A stretch of 64,000 nt of DNA, from NCBI RefSeq assembly GCF_019351435.1, contig NZ_JAHWYN010000008.1, positions 191,851 through 255,850 on the forward strand. Direction: 5' to 3'. The stretch's first letter is position 1, and every line of letters begins with the position of its first letter. This stretch comes from Flavobacterium taihuense. GTDB taxonomy: Bacteria > Bacteroidota > Bacteroidia > Flavobacteriales > Flavobacteriaceae. The notes beneath the pieces are model-generated. The model was given only the letters and a program-made list of their open reading frames with translations. It had not been told where the DNA came from and searched no databases. Below are positions 1 through 9,337 of this stretch, one piece after another. The position numbers were made by a program, and so were the translations under genes.

Positions 1-387
1 GGAAATACGATCGATACAATGAGCCATGCCAACCTCAACATTGTTACTATTAAGAGTCGCAATCAAAAAAAACTGGGACAACACCCCCTTATTGTAAATA
101 AAAACGTTACGATATTCCATAATCTGCTCTTTGTCAATTCCGGAATACCGGGACGCTATGAAAACATAAAAATGTGGGAACAGGCAAGCATTATTGACGT
201 ATATGACATTTCAGGGAATAGCTACATCTTAAGTTTTTATATCTATAATGAAGAGAATACTAAAATGAAAAACTTTGTAGTAGAGCATTCAGCGTTGTAT
301 GCACTGATTGGCAATCGCATCGTCAGGTACAATCTGGGCAAATCCATCATCAAAAACTATCAAAACAACAAAAAGCGCACAAAATAA
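1..387 (+). CDS. C-terminal part of a beta-propeller-like protein (5' end outside window)
   Basis: The frame is open from the first base, so the ATG at 19 is probably internal and this is the last ~128 residues of a longer gene. The segment is rich in short alternating hydrophobic strands and ends in a basic tail (NNKKRTK). That fits the last blades of a 6-bladed propeller lipoprotein of the kind often found near DUF6520 genes in Flavobacteriaceae, but no diagnostic motif is visible. It is followed by an 87-nt gap and the DUF6520 gene on the same strand, so co-transcription is possible. The family assignment is inference only. Confidence 0.45.
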   Translation, partial: GNTIDTMSHANLNIVTIKSRNQKKLGQHPLIVNKNVTIFHNLLFVNSGIPGRYENIKMWEQASIIDVYDISGNSYILSFYIYNEENTKMKNFVVEHSALYALIGNRIVRYNLGKSIIKNYQNNKKRTK

Positions 388-474
388 AAACATAAAAATC
401 TATTGGCCAAGTAGCAGGACTAAGATCGAAAACCTGTAAAAAAGAGTAGATCATAAATTTTAAAATTTCTTATT

Positions 475-747
475 ATGAAGACTACATTTTTAAATTTAGT
501 AATGCCAATGGCTGCAGTTGCAGTAGGATTGGCAGGAGCATTGACAACCAATGCGATGGAAAAAAGCAATAGTAAACTGGCTCCCGTAATGGGCTACAAA
601 CATGTAAGTGTTGCCATACCTTGTCAGCAGGTACAACTGTGTTCCAATAACGGAACTTTCGTCTGTACATCCGACATCGACGGAGCTAATCTCTATGCAA
701 AACCGGGCACAACCTGTCCGAATCAGCTTTTTAGAGATACACAATAG
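475..747 (+). CDS. DUF6520 family small exported protein
   Basis: A 90-residue peptide with an N-terminal hydrophobic segment (about residues 5-27) that looks like a signal peptide. A short mature domain follows with cysteines in the pattern C-x6-C-x6-C and a late C, including the stretches PCQQVQLC and FVCTSDIDG. Length, signal peptide and the LYAKPGTTCP region match the DUF6520 family, known almost only from Flavobacteriia, often in tandem and next to propeller or redox-membrane proteins. No function is established for the family. The cysteines suggest a disulfide-bonded periplasmic or surface peptide. A clear terminator follows. Confidence 0.8.
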   Translation: MKTTFLNLVMPMAAVAVGLAGALTTNAMEKSNSKLAPVMGYKHVSVAIPCQQVQLCSNNGTFVCTSDIDGANLYAKPGTTCPNQLFRDTQ

Positions 748-765
748 CTAAAAGCTTTTTTTATT

Positions 766-807
766 ACAATGCCGTCTGAATCAAATTCAGGCGGCATTGT
801 TTTTTTT
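766..807 (+). terminator. Rho-independent terminator after the DUF6520 gene
   Basis: 15-bp stem (766-780 with 786-800, one G-U type mismatch), 5-nt loop, then a run of T. The tail is T-rich only on the plus strand, so it serves the DUF6520 gene and not the convergent peptidase gene. Confidence 0.85.
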
Positions 808-832
808 ATCATTATTATTTCAAGACAAATAA

Positions 833-3457
833 TCAATGAGGGTCTGCAACCATCCACGACTTCAAAGGCTCATTTTTCAGATAATACCCAAACCACTCTT
901 CGGTACGTTGCGTCAGGTCTTTTTGATGCGATCCATCCACCAATATATGACCTTCCCCGGGATAAATCAACATCGTGTGTGTTTTTCCAAGCCTTCTTAA
1001 AGCAAGATAGAATTCGATACTTTGATAGTAATTAACATGTCGATCTTCGGCGCCAGTCCAAGCTAATAAAGGCGTATGAACATTGGCTGCTTGTAACACG
1101 GAAGAATTTCTAAGGTAGCTCTCTGTATCTTCAAACAGCGATTTCCCAACCCTCAACTGGTCATATTCAGCCCGCCAAAAGTCTGGCTTTTGGTAATTTC
1201 CACCTATATACAAATAGGCGCTGACCAAATCAGTCCATGCCGCTCCTGCTATAGCCGTGGCAAATCGATCCGTTTGCGTTATGATGAAATCCGTTTCATA
1301 CCCGCCAAAAGAATGACCAATCAGGCCAATCTTCGAAGGATCAACTAAACCTTTTGCAATTACAGCATCAGTTGCGGCCAATACACAGGCAGTAGCCGAT
1401 GAACCCACTTCTCCCAACTCATATACGATATCAGGACGCAAAACAAAATAACCCTGTGCGCTAAAATTGCTGATATTGAACCCACCCTCTTCAAACACCG
1501 TGGGATTACTATAATCATGTAGATACTGAAACTGACGCTGGTAAATTTGAACCACCATCGGATAGCGCTTCCCAATCTGATAATCTGCCGGATAAATAAG
1601 TAATCCAGATAGCTGTTTCCCCTTAACAGTATAATGGATTTGCTCCGCTTTTCCCCAATGATAATCCTCCTGTTGCGGATTACTTTGAACTAATTCCCTC
1701 CCACGGGCTTTAAAATCGGATTGGAATACTATCCTTGGTGCACATTCATAGCTTTGCACAACATACAAGAAAGCATCACTGTTAACCGCTTTGAGGAATT
1801 GATTTGTTTTCTTGGCTTCCCAAACCAAAGGCTTTGCGCCTTCCCTCCTATTCCATGAATAATAACCGCTGGATCCCGTACTTTTTTCATGTGCTTCCAG
1901 AATCAATTGGTCATTAAAATGAAACTGTCCAGTATGCAATTCATAGGCATCCGTTTTAGTTTGTTGCTGGGCATTTAACGGTTTAATTCTAAAGCTGATT
2001 CCCTTTTCCCTCCCACGAGTCAATCGGACTCTGGAGGAGCCATCAGGCGAAACTTCCCAAATATCAAACTCATCATACAAAAGAATCGATTGGTCATTAG
2101 CCGTCCAACCCGGGTTCCCATAAGCCATTGGATCGCTAGGTCGATCATATTGTTCGTTAAAAAAGGATACTGATAAATTTTCAGTAATGTTGGTATGCGT
2201 TTCTTTAGCTATATCATACACCCACCAACTCCCGGCTTTAGGATACGAAATGTATTTCCCGTTAGGAGACATTAATAGAGTCATAATATCCCCCGAATGT
2301 TTTTCCAGAATCATTTTTCTTTTGCCAGTAGACAATTCGGTAATAAAAATATCCCGTACCCCATCATAATTAGACTGTGGCTCATAGGCTAGCGGATCAT
2401 AGCTTATCGCATAAGTAAAGTCCCCGTTCAAAGCACCCTCTGGCAGCTTCTTATCCGTAATCTGAAAAAAGCGGTTGCTTTTTGGCCACCAAACTGCCAA
2501 TTTATTCCGCTCTGCTGGCGCACCAAAAAGCTGTTTATTGGGATAAAGCAACTTATCGGCCGCATTCCATATCTGAACACCTGTTCCCGATGCCTCTGGG
2601 GTCACAGCATTTTCCTCTAATTCAAAAAAGACGCGCTCACCGTCTGGGGATAGCATAATTGAACCATTCCGCATTGAAATTTGCATATCCTGCGGAAAAT
2701 CTTCCCGCCCTTCTGGAGCAAAACGAATTAGCTTTTTATCATCGGTAGTATAGTAAAACACTTTTGCATTGCTAATGTCCTGCTGCATAAAAGCAATCCT
2801 ATTACCCCTCCAGCTAAGGTTTTGAAATCCTTTACTGGTATCAGTTACAATGTTGCGCTTCACAATCGTTTTTCCAAGCTCTAACATTCCAACAGAATAG
2901 TGACTAACCGAATCCACACAATAAACCAAAGCATTCCCTGTGGCATCAAGTTTCCAACTGCTCACATCAGCAATACGCCCCGCAATTTTTCCTTTCCTGT
3001 CTTTTATGACCAGCTCGCTTTTATTTTCAGCTTGCTTTAGGAACTGAAGTAGGTACTTGCCGTTTTTGGTAAAAACAAAACTGCTTACATTTGGGGTATA
3101 CTGTAGGTCTCCGGTCACTAAATTTTGCATCACTAGTGTATCATGCATTTTACAGCCAAACCACTTTTCCCCGTTAAAACTTCCTTCATAACCATGTGGA
3201 TAGGCATACCTGATATTCCCTTTTGTACTTTTAACGAACAAGGTATCCTTCTTCGATTCATACTGCAACTGATAACTCGCCCAATTCCCTTTATCGGAAA
3301 TGGTTTTGGTTCGTAACGTACTCCACAGATGGTAATCCGCGGCGGTAAGTTGCTTTTTTTGTTTCACCTGCCCCATCATCAAGCAGGAAAGGAACAAAAA
3401 ATAAATCCCCATAGACTCGAGAATAAAACGTTGGTAGGCTTTACATCTTTTTTTCAT
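833..3457 (-). CDS. S9 family (prolyl-oligopeptidase type) serine peptidase, exported
   Basis: About 874 residues. An N-terminal hydrophobic segment looks like a signal peptide, a long beta-propeller-like region fills the middle, and a C-terminal alpha/beta-hydrolase domain follows. The nucleophile elbow GHSFGG places Ser near residue 715; Asp lies near 804 (GAEDRH) and His near 836 (GEGHIL), a complete catalytic triad in the order of family S9. The start was set at the ATG 10 nt after the susD stop; an upstream in-frame ATG would overlap susD. It is the last gene of a susC-susD-peptidase unit, which suggests that peptides are cleaved in the periplasm or at the surface and taken up by the TonB-dependent receptor. 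Substrate is unknown. Confidence 0.9.
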   Translation of the reverse strand: MKKRCKAYQRFILESMGIYFLFLSCLMMGQVKQKKQLTAADYHLWSTLRTKTISDKGNWASYQLQYESKKDTLFVKSTKGNIRYAYPHGYEGSFNGEKWFGCKMHDTLVMQNLVTGDLQYTPNVSSFVFTKNGKYLLQFLKQAENKSELVIKDRKGKIAGRIADVSSWKLDATGNALVYCVDSVSHYSVGMLELGKTIVKRNIVTDTSKGFQNLSWRGNRIAFMQQDISNAKVFYYTTDDKKLIRFAPEGREDFPQDMQISMRNGSIMLSPDGERVFFELEENAVTPEASGTGVQIWNAADKLLYPNKQLFGAPAERNKLAVWWPKSNRFFQITDKKLPEGALNGDFTYAISYDPLAYEPQSNYDGVRDIFITELSTGKRKMILEKHSGDIMTLLMSPNGKYISYPKAGSWWVYDIAKETHTNITENLSVSFFNEQYDRPSDPMAYGNPGWTANDQSILLYDEFDIWEVSPDGSSRVRLTRGREKGISFRIKPLNAQQQTKTDAYELHTGQFHFNDQLILEAHEKSTGSSGYYSWNRREGAKPLVWEAKKTNQFLKAVNSDAFLYVVQSYECAPRIVFQSDFKARGRELVQSNPQQEDYHWGKAEQIHYTVKGKQLSGLLIYPADYQIGKRYPMVVQIYQRQFQYLHDYSNPTVFEEGGFNISNFSAQGYFVLRPDIVYELGEVGSSATACVLAATDAVIAKGLVDPSKIGLIGHSFGGYETDFIITQTDRFATAIAGAAWTDLVSAYLYIGGNYQKPDFWRAEYDQLRVGKSLFEDTESYLRNSSVLQAANVHTPLLAWTGAEDRHVNYYQSIEFYLALRRLGKTHTMLIYPGEGHILVDGSHQKDLTQRTEEWFGYYLKNEPLKSWMVADPH

Positions 3458-3467
3458 AATAGTACTT

Positions 3468-4886
3468 TTAATAACCATCATTTTGTGGCTCTAGATTAGG
3501 ATTAAGCAACAGTTCCGATTCAGGTATCGGAAAATTACGGTCAGTACTATTCCACCCTGCCTTTAGCGGCGATAAAACAGCATCAAGTCTTCCCGTTCTT
3601 TTGAGGTCAAAAAAACGGTGTCCAAACTCCGTAAACAGTTCCAGCCGTCTTTCCGCTATAACAGCATCAATAATGGCAGCTGCGGTTGTGGCATCCGTGT
3701 CCGCCAATCCCGCTGTATGTCTGATGATGTTGAGATCTTCTTTGGCTCCAATCAGGTCTCCTTGATGTGCCCTTGCTTCTGCACGAATCAGGTATTGCTC
3801 CGCAAGACGGAACACAATCGAGTATTCCACAGAACTTCCCGTATTAGCCACGGCTTTATACTTACTGGCATGATACCATATATCCGTACCGTCTGTTACG
3901 GCTGTCGTCCAATGCTCTTTTCTTTGGTCGTCTGGACTAAAAGCTTCCATTAAAGTGTTCGATAATGCCGACAATGGCGGTGGCCCACTGACAAAACTAA
4001 AGGTCTCCGCTTCTTTGGTATTGTCACCGGGTATACTGGGCATCAGCTGCCAGATTGTAGTGGTACTTTCTTTTAGGAATACTTTATCCAAATCGGCCTC
4101 CAAAACATAAAGCCCCGTTTGGTTCAGCACAGCCGAAGCCGCATTCGACGCTTCATCCCAAGCCTCCGCATAAAGGTTTACCCTTGCCAGCAATGCCTCG
4201 GCAGTCCATTTGTTGGGACGAACCCGCTCCGCACTGACATATTCCTCAGGCAGTACGGCAATGGCTTGTTCAAGGTCTCCTTTGATAAGTGCCAAAACCT
4301 CATTTTCGGGCATGCGATGCACTACCCTGTTTTGCTCATAATCGGTCGTGCGGACATAGGGAATAGCACCAAAGCAATTCATCAAATAAAAGTGAAGCAA
4401 AGCACGCACAAAGAGCGCTTCTCCTTTCAGTTGGTCTCTGTCAGCTGTCGCAAGGGATGTCGATTTTTCCACACCGGCAATAACAGCATTAGCGGCATAA
4501 ATGGAGTTATAACTGCTGTTCCACAATTCACCAACTTCACTCCCCGACGGCAATAAAGCATTATTATAAAAATTAACTTCCCCTCCATATAAGGTTAGTT
4601 CATCGGCATAAAGCCCCAACTGGCTCGAGAGTCCCGACAAGGATCCGGTGAGCAAGCCATTATCACGAATTTTAGAATAAATATCAACCATGGCTGCATT
4701 GGCCGTGGCCTTGTCTTCAAAAACAGCCGTAGCCGTAAGTTGCGAAGCAGGCAGACCCACTTCGATAAAGCTTTCGCAACCCGTCATCAAGCAAAACCCG
4801 ACAGCTCCCCACACAAACCCCATAATTCTCAAAATCAAGGCACTGCAATACCGTGCATCGCCTGATACTTTATTGTTATTTTTCAT
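3468..4886 (-). CDS. SusD/RagB family outer-membrane lipoprotein
   Basis: About 472 residues. A signal peptide ends in a lipobox (LMTGC), so the protein is anchored to the outer membrane through the first mature Cys. The rest shows the usual SusD layout: a helical TPR-like core and the C-terminal RagB/SusD segment (ELFTEFGHRFFDLKRTG, then the NPNLEPQNDGY ending). SusD proteins form a lid over the SusC channel and bind the nutrient. The start used (4886) lies 16 nt after the susC stop and gives a proper signal peptide; the longer frame would add 12 residues before it. Given the downstream S9 peptidase, the ligand may be peptide rather than glycan (inference). Confidence 0.92.
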   Translation of the reverse strand: MKNNNKVSGDARYCSALILRIMGFVWGAVGFCLMTGCESFIEVGLPASQLTATAVFEDKATANAAMVDIYSKIRDNGLLTGSLSGLSSQLGLYADELTLYGGEVNFYNNALLPSGSEVGELWNSSYNSIYAANAVIAGVEKSTSLATADRDQLKGEALFVRALLHFYLMNCFGAIPYVRTTDYEQNRVVHRMPENEVLALIKGDLEQAIAVLPEEYVSAERVRPNKWTAEALLARVNLYAEAWDEASNAASAVLNQTGLYVLEADLDKVFLKESTTTIWQLMPSIPGDNTKEAETFSFVSGPPPLSALSNTLMEAFSPDDQRKEHWTTAVTDGTDIWYHASKYKAVANTGSSVEYSIVFRLAEQYLIRAEARAHQGDLIGAKEDLNIIRHTAGLADTDATTAAAIIDAVIAERRLELFTEFGHRFFDLKRTGRLDAVLSPLKAGWNSTDRNFPIPESELLLNPNLEPQNDGY

Positions 4887-4902
4887 TACGCTATTTTTTA
4901 GG

Positions 4903-7900
4903 TTAAAAAGTAATTTGCACACTGCTGGTATAGATGCGAAGTGGTGGCAGAAAGCCCGCTGTCTTAAACTCTGGATCCGCCCCTTTATATTTGGTAAAGG
5001 TTAGCATGTTCTGTCCCTGAAGACTGAACCTCAATTTCATTTTTCCAGTCCAGCGTTCCGGTACATCATACGATAGTGAAATATTTTTTAGTCGGATATA
5101 AGAGGCATCGCTAATCCCCGCATCACTCTGCGCATGTCGTGTGTTCGCTCTTTGTATATTTGACTTAACACCACTGCTATACACCTGATAAGGTTCATTA
5201 TCTCCCGCCTGCTGCCAATGCTCCGTCACGGCTGCCGGTTGGTTAGTCATAGTACCGGGCATACCAAACATAAAAGTGGGGTTGAAATTTTCCTGCTTCA
5301 CAAACTGGAAAAGAAAATCCAATTGAACAGGCCCATAATGCAACTGGTTTTGCAGTCCGCCATAAAACTGGGGATTCAAATTCTTAATGGTTTTACGGTC
5401 ATTGGCAGCGGTAATAGCCCCGTCACCATTCACATCCTCAAACTGATAAACACCCGTCTGCGGATTAAGCCCTGTGTAGTGATACACTTTCGTGATATTC
5501 AACGGCTGTCCAATCACATATTGATTGCGATAGGGAGAACCATCCAAATTAGGAAACGACAACAGTTCATTTCTGGCTTGAGTAAAATTCAGGTTGCTGA
5601 TCCAGCTGAAATTAGAATTACTGATATTTACGGTACGGATACTAATTTCAATCCCCGTATTTTGTACGGTAGCATCAAGGTTCGCCTGCAATGACGTAAA
5701 CCCTGTCGTACCCGGCAACGGAATCCCAACAAGCTGGCTCGAAGAGCGGTTGCGATACCAACCCAATGTAGTAAAAATACGATCCTCCAAAAAACCAGTC
5801 TCCAACGCTAATTCTAATTTCGTATTGGTCTCCCATCCAAAATTCGGATTAAACAATCGTGAGGGACTAAGTCCACTAATGCCTTGGTAGTTATTTCCTG
5901 AACTCGTATACGTATCCAGATATTGGTAATCCCCAATCTGGTCATTTCCCGTCGTTCCATAACTACCTCTGAGTTTTCCAAAACTTAGGAATCCAACATG
6001 ATTCTTCATAAAAGCTTCATTCCCAAAAAGCCACGCAGCACCCAGCGCACCAAAAGTGGCAAACTGCTTCCCGGGACCAAAACGGCTCGAGCCATCCCGC
6101 CGTCCCGTAACATTCACGATATACCGTTCCAGCCAGTTAAAATTGACACGACCAAAAAAAGCTTGGTATTTGTAAACGGTTTGATTACTGCTCTGGATAG
6201 CATAATGAGCCGCTGAGCCCGGATTATCCATCTGGCTGTTACTGGAAAATCCAGACCCCATAGTCACCAGTTGGTCGCTGGTCTGCTCTTGAAAAGTACT
6301 CCCGACCAATGTCTCCATTTTTCCGCTGCCCATCTTTCGGTTCCACGAAATCTGTGGTTCCACAATCCACGATTGTCTATTGGTTTTATTCTCAAAAATA
6401 AGCGAGGCTTCACTGCCCAATCCATAAGCGGGATTGTACATCGTCGAGGGTTGTGTATTGGTTTCATCATGCCGCAGATCACTGTAGCCAAAACTCGACT
6501 TTAACACCAATCCTTCAACCCATTCATAGGATAAAACCGAATTGGCAATCAGGTCATCCGTCAGGCTTCTAAATTTTCCCGCTAAACTCCCCAGCGGATT
6601 ATTAAACGTATTATCCTCCCAGTTCACATTTCCGTTAGCATCATAAAGCGCTGGGGCATTGGGGGCAATAGTAAGCGCCTCTCGGGTAAAATCGGTTGGG
6701 GGCAGAAAATTATCCTGCGCTGTATAGCCACCCGTAAAATTAATTCGGAACTTTTTATTCTCCGAGGCATGATTCAAATTCACATGCATATTGCCTTTTA
6801 CGTATTCAAAATCACCCGGAAAAACCGTTGTTTCTTTACTGTAATTACCACTCAACAAGAATTGCGTCTGCGCCGAACCTCCAGACAGGGAGGACTGCAC
6901 TGTGGTATAACTCGAGGTACCTCCTATAAGTGCCTTTTGCCAGTCTGTTTCACGATTGGGATCCCATCTACCATTTACATCATAGGCATCCGCAGGATAG
7001 TCCGTAATCCCGTCATTGGCATAGGCTTCCCTGCGCATTTGTAAATACTCAGGGGTATGCATCAAATCCATAAAACGGGTCACCTGCCCAAAACCACTCG
7101 AAACAGTGGCACTAAAACGAGTAGTCCCCTCCTTTCCTCTTTTAGTGGTGATCAGCACCACACCATTCGCACCGCGAGAACCATAAATGGCGGTGGCATC
7201 CGCATCTTTAAGCACCTCGAGACTTTCAATGTCACCGGGATTAATACTGTTTATCGGACTCGTTTGCCGTGGTGTGGTACTCGAAGTATAAAAACTCCCT
7301 ATAGCGTCCGAGGCATAGGGAACACCGTCAATAATATACAGCGGTTGGTTCCCATCGGCACGCAAGCTGTTCTGCCCCCGAATCTGGATCTCAAATCCGC
7401 TTCCCGGTACTCCTGAGTTTTGGGTAATATTAACCCCCGCCATCCTGCCCTGCATCGTGGCAAGCACATTGGTCACGGGTTGTTTCTCGATGTCCTTGGC
7501 GGTAATTTTAGAGATACTTCCGGTGCGTTCACTATTCTTTACGGAATAGTATCCCGCATTGATCTTCACTTCCTGCAATTGGGTAGTGTTTTCCTGTAGG
7601 CTAATATTAATGGTAGTGCGTCCTTGCACATAAACCGTTTGCGTTCTATACCCTACATAGGCAAAAACCAAAACATCCTGTGGAGCGACAGAAAGAGTAT
7701 AACGACCACTATAATCCGTGGCAGTGACAACATTGGATTTCCCCTGTATCGAAATACTGACTCCCGCTAAGGGATTACTCCCATCGGTCACAGTTCCCTG
7801 TACCTGATGTTGTTGTGTATTGACAAGGCTTTGCCTACTGGAATTATTGGCTTGAACAGGCGAAAAAGACAGCATCGCTCCCATAAAAAACAGGAAACAA

Positions 7901-7938
7901 AAAGCCCTTCCACCCCTGGATAATGAAAAATTATTCAT
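4903..7938 (-). CDS. SusC/RagA family TonB-dependent outer-membrane receptor
   Basis: 1011 residues, normal family length. Signal peptide (about 1-30, ending near VQA), a carboxypeptidase-like regulatory domain (about 45-125), a plug domain with the SusC signatures (LYIIDGVPYAS, SINPGDIESLEVLKDADATAIYGSRGANGVVLITTK), and a long beta-barrel ending in the aromatic C-terminal strand VQITF typical of outer-membrane barrels. It imports a substrate delivered by its SusD partner using TonB energy. It is the first gene of the three-gene unit. I could not find a convincing TAnnTTTG promoter in the 150 nt upstream. Confidence 0.95.
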   Translation of the reverse strand: MNNFSLSRGGRAFCFLFFMGAMLSFSPVQANNSSRQSLVNTQQHQVQGTVTDGSNPLAGVSISIQGKSNVVTATDYSGRYTLSVAPQDVLVFAYVGYRTQTVYVQGRTTINISLQENTTQLQEVKINAGYYSVKNSERTGSISKITAKDIEKQPVTNVLATMQGRMAGVNITQNSGVPGSGFEIQIRGQNSLRADGNQPLYIIDGVPYASDAIGSFYTSSTTPRQTSPINSINPGDIESLEVLKDADATAIYGSRGANGVVLITTKRGKEGTTRFSATVSSGFGQVTRFMDLMHTPEYLQMRREAYANDGITDYPADAYDVNGRWDPNRETDWQKALIGGTSSYTTVQSSLSGGSAQTQFLLSGNYSKETTVFPGDFEYVKGNMHVNLNHASENKKFRINFTGGYTAQDNFLPPTDFTREALTIAPNAPALYDANGNVNWEDNTFNNPLGSLAGKFRSLTDDLIANSVLSYEWVEGLVLKSSFGYSDLRHDETNTQPSTMYNPAYGLGSEASLIFENKTNRQSWIVEPQISWNRKMGSGKMETLVGSTFQEQTSDQLVTMGSGFSSNSQMDNPGSAAHYAIQSSNQTVYKYQAFFGRVNFNWLERYIVNVTGRRDGSSRFGPGKQFATFGALGAAWLFGNEAFMKNHVGFLSFGKLRGSYGTTGNDQIGDYQYLDTYTSSGNNYQGISGLSPSRLFNPNFGWETNTKLELALETGFLEDRIFTTLGWYRNRSSSQLVGIPLPGTTGFTSLQANLDATVQNTGIEISIRTVNISNSNFSWISNLNFTQARNELLSFPNLDGSPYRNQYVIGQPLNITKVYHYTGLNPQTGVYQFEDVNGDGAITAANDRKTIKNLNPQFYGGLQNQLHYGPVQLDFLFQFVKQENFNPTFMFGMPGTMTNQPAAVTEHWQQAGDNEPYQVYSSGVKSNIQRANTRHAQSDAGISDASYIRLKNISLSYDVPERWTGKMKLRFSLQGQNMLTFTKYKGADPEFKTAGFLPPLRIYTSSVQITF

Positions 7939-7981
7939 AATATTGGGTTGGTTAAGTGAAACGTTAGTTTATTTAGCTATC

Positions 7982-8016
7982 GGTCCTCTATATGTTGTCC
8001 AGACGGTTAGAGGGCC
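7982..8016. repeat. Inverted repeat in the susC leader region
   Basis: 9-bp arms (7982-7990 and 8008-8016, one mismatch) 45-80 nt upstream of the susC start. It could be a leader hairpin of the susC transcript or an operator. No T run follows on the minus strand. Confidence 0.45.
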
Positions 8017-8118
8017 TTTCTTTATTATATCGTTGGTTATATCATAGGCATATTTTTTTAATTGTTATATCAGTTTTCTTAATTCTTTGTTCTGCCATCT
8101 GCAGTCTGTTTTCCCCAA

Positions 8119-8285
8119 TATTGTCATCCTGACGGAGGAAGGATCTCAGTTGCTAGGTCGACAAAGATTGAAGCTTTTTTTCTTTGTTCTTGCTTCTTTA
8201 TTCTTTGCTCTGCCTTCTGCCTTCTGCCTTCTGCTCACTGCCTTCTGCTCACTGCCTTCTGCTCACTGCCTTCTGCCCACAGCCC
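8119..8285. repeat. REP-like segment and low-complexity tandem repeats
   Basis: At 8119-8165 there is a GTCATCCTGACGGAGGAAGG-type element, of a kind scattered between genes in many Bacteroidetes. From about 8209 to 8281 follow tandem copies of TGCCTTC and of a 14-nt CTGCTCACTGCCTT unit. An open frame runs across both, but its translation is repetitive, so I do not call a gene. Confidence 0.55.
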
Positions 8286-8517
8286 CTTAAAAAAGCCTGC
8301 ACCGAAACCACTAATTCAAAATAAAGAATCAGCACAGGCATTAAATAAAAAGATATTACGTTTTATATCATAGGCAACGATATTGATTAGCATTAGTTTT
8401 TGAATCAATGATAAAATAAGGAATTGCGAAACTTATAAATGAAGTAATAACGCTAAGAATAAAAGCTGGAGTTTTTACCTAAATAATAGGCATAAAAAAA
8501 GGCATGGAACTCAGCTT
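8286..8517. other. Intergenic stretch with a short direct repeat
   Basis: No gene seen. The 14-mer TTATATCATAGGCA occurs at 8037-8050 and 8363-8376, and a related ATAGGCAT at about 8487. Their role is unknown. Confidence 0.35.
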
Positions 8518-8635
8518 ATATCGTTACCGGGGTACTGGCGGTACCTTACCACGAATAAGTGAGCCCACGCCAGTGACGTGAGCATCGTACTTATCATCTC
8601 GTGGTTATTTAAACGCCAGTTTTCGATAACGAGAT
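8518..8635. repeat. Large imperfect palindrome, MITE-like or REP-like element
   Basis: Left arm 8518-8560 and right arm 8589-8635 are complementary in four blocks: ATcTCGTTA, ACTGGCG, AACCACGA and ATAAGT, separated by short unmatched bits. A GC-rich centre lies between. The whole folds into one long hairpin of about 118 nt. It carries no coding frame of its own. A non-autonomous transposable element or a structured repeat fits best. Confidence 0.55.
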
Positions 8636-8678
8636 TCAAAGCGAATGCTTCAAATATTTTTTATATGAAGAATCGCAA

Positions 8679-8700
8679 AAATACATCTTATGATGTATTT
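8679..8700. promoter_or_regulatory. Perfect inverted repeat upstream of the XRE gene (candidate operator)
   Basis: AAATACATC-TTAT-GATGTATTT, 9-bp perfect arms, about 70-90 nt before the HTH gene start. Such regulators commonly bind an inverted repeat in their own promoter. That it binds here is inference. Confidence 0.45.
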
Positions 8701-8766
8701 GTAATACAAATATATAAAATTATTTCAAAAGTAACCTACAGGTGTCTGTTATTTTCTTTTTTAAAA

Positions 8767-9036
8767 ATGAAATTTACTTTTATGATTAACGATAATTTTA
8801 TAGCAGAAAAGGAAGCACTAGGAATTAGAATTCAAGTGCTTCGACAAAGGATTATAAATCCTGATACCGGGAAACCTATTTCTCAAGAAGAATTAGGTTA
8901 TATATCTAATGTTGCAAAAAAAACAATCGGAGAATTAGAAAGGGGTGTAACAAACCCAAAATTAGAAACACTGTTAATGATTTCTAAAGGACTTAATGTT
9001 TCGATTAAAGATCTATTTACAATTGATGATATATAA
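8767..9036 (+). CDS. XRE-family helix-turn-helix regulator
   Basis: 89 residues, or 84 if the second ATG at 8782 is used. One HTH_3 domain (about residues 15-80) with the typical core SQEELGYISNVAKKTIGELERG followed by a helix ending in ISKGLNVSIKDLF. The longer frame from 8578 would run through the palindromic element, so a start at 8767 or 8782 is preferred. It stands alone: no toxin, phage or restriction control partner adjoins it on the same strand, so the target is unknown. A terminator follows at once. Confidence 0.8.
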   Translation: MKFTFMINDNFIAEKEALGIRIQVLRQRIINPDTGKPISQEELGYISNVAKKTIGELERGVTNPKLETLLMISKGLNVSIKDLFTIDDI

Positions 9037-9066
9037 GATGTCTAGTCTAGGCATCTTTTTTGTTTT
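9036..9066 (+). terminator. Terminator after the XRE regulator gene
   Basis: Stem AGATGtCTAG/TCTAGgCATCT (one wobble pair) directly at the stop codon, followed by a long T-rich run. Confidence 0.75.
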
Positions 9067-9164
9067 TTTACAATACTCCATTATTGCATATTTAAATTCC
9101 CGAATTGCATCCTAAATAAAAAATAAAAACACATATTTTGAGCTTTACTTAAAAGATTCAAAAT

Positions 9165-9317
9165 ATGGAATGGTATGAAATTATAGGTTTAATTGTGGTA
9201 TGGTTTGTGGGACTTTATCTAAGAGGCGAATTTTATGAGTATTTGAAGAATAGGTATCATAATGATAGTTGGAATAAAAGATGTAAAAAAAAAATACTGA
9301 TTAGGTATCTTTTTTAG
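9165..9317 (+). CDS. Possible 50-residue membrane peptide
   Basis: Small open frame: MEWYEIIGLIVVWFVGLYLR begins it, giving one hydrophobic helix (about residues 5-19), then a polar, strongly basic tail. A short transmembrane helix followed by positive charges is a common layout of genuine small inner-membrane peptides. It lies between the XRE terminator and the convergent PLD gene, with no evident promoter. I do not recognise a family, and a chance frame is possible. Confidence 0.35.
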   Translation: MEWYEIIGLIVVWFVGLYLRGEFYEYLKNRYHNDSWNKRCKKKILIRYLF

Positions 9318-9337
9318 GCAGTTTGCTATTTACTTTA

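Noticed and set aside
1040..3400. CCGTAA or TTACGG half-sites in coding DNA, also near 17620, 39822, 48016 and 61500
   Set aside because: Only one arm is present and no -7 box stands at 21 nt, so they are not counted with the six promoters.
8087..8290. 67-residue plus-strand frame
   Set aside because: It translates REP-like and tandem-repeat DNA into low-complexity Ala/Leu/Ser sequence.
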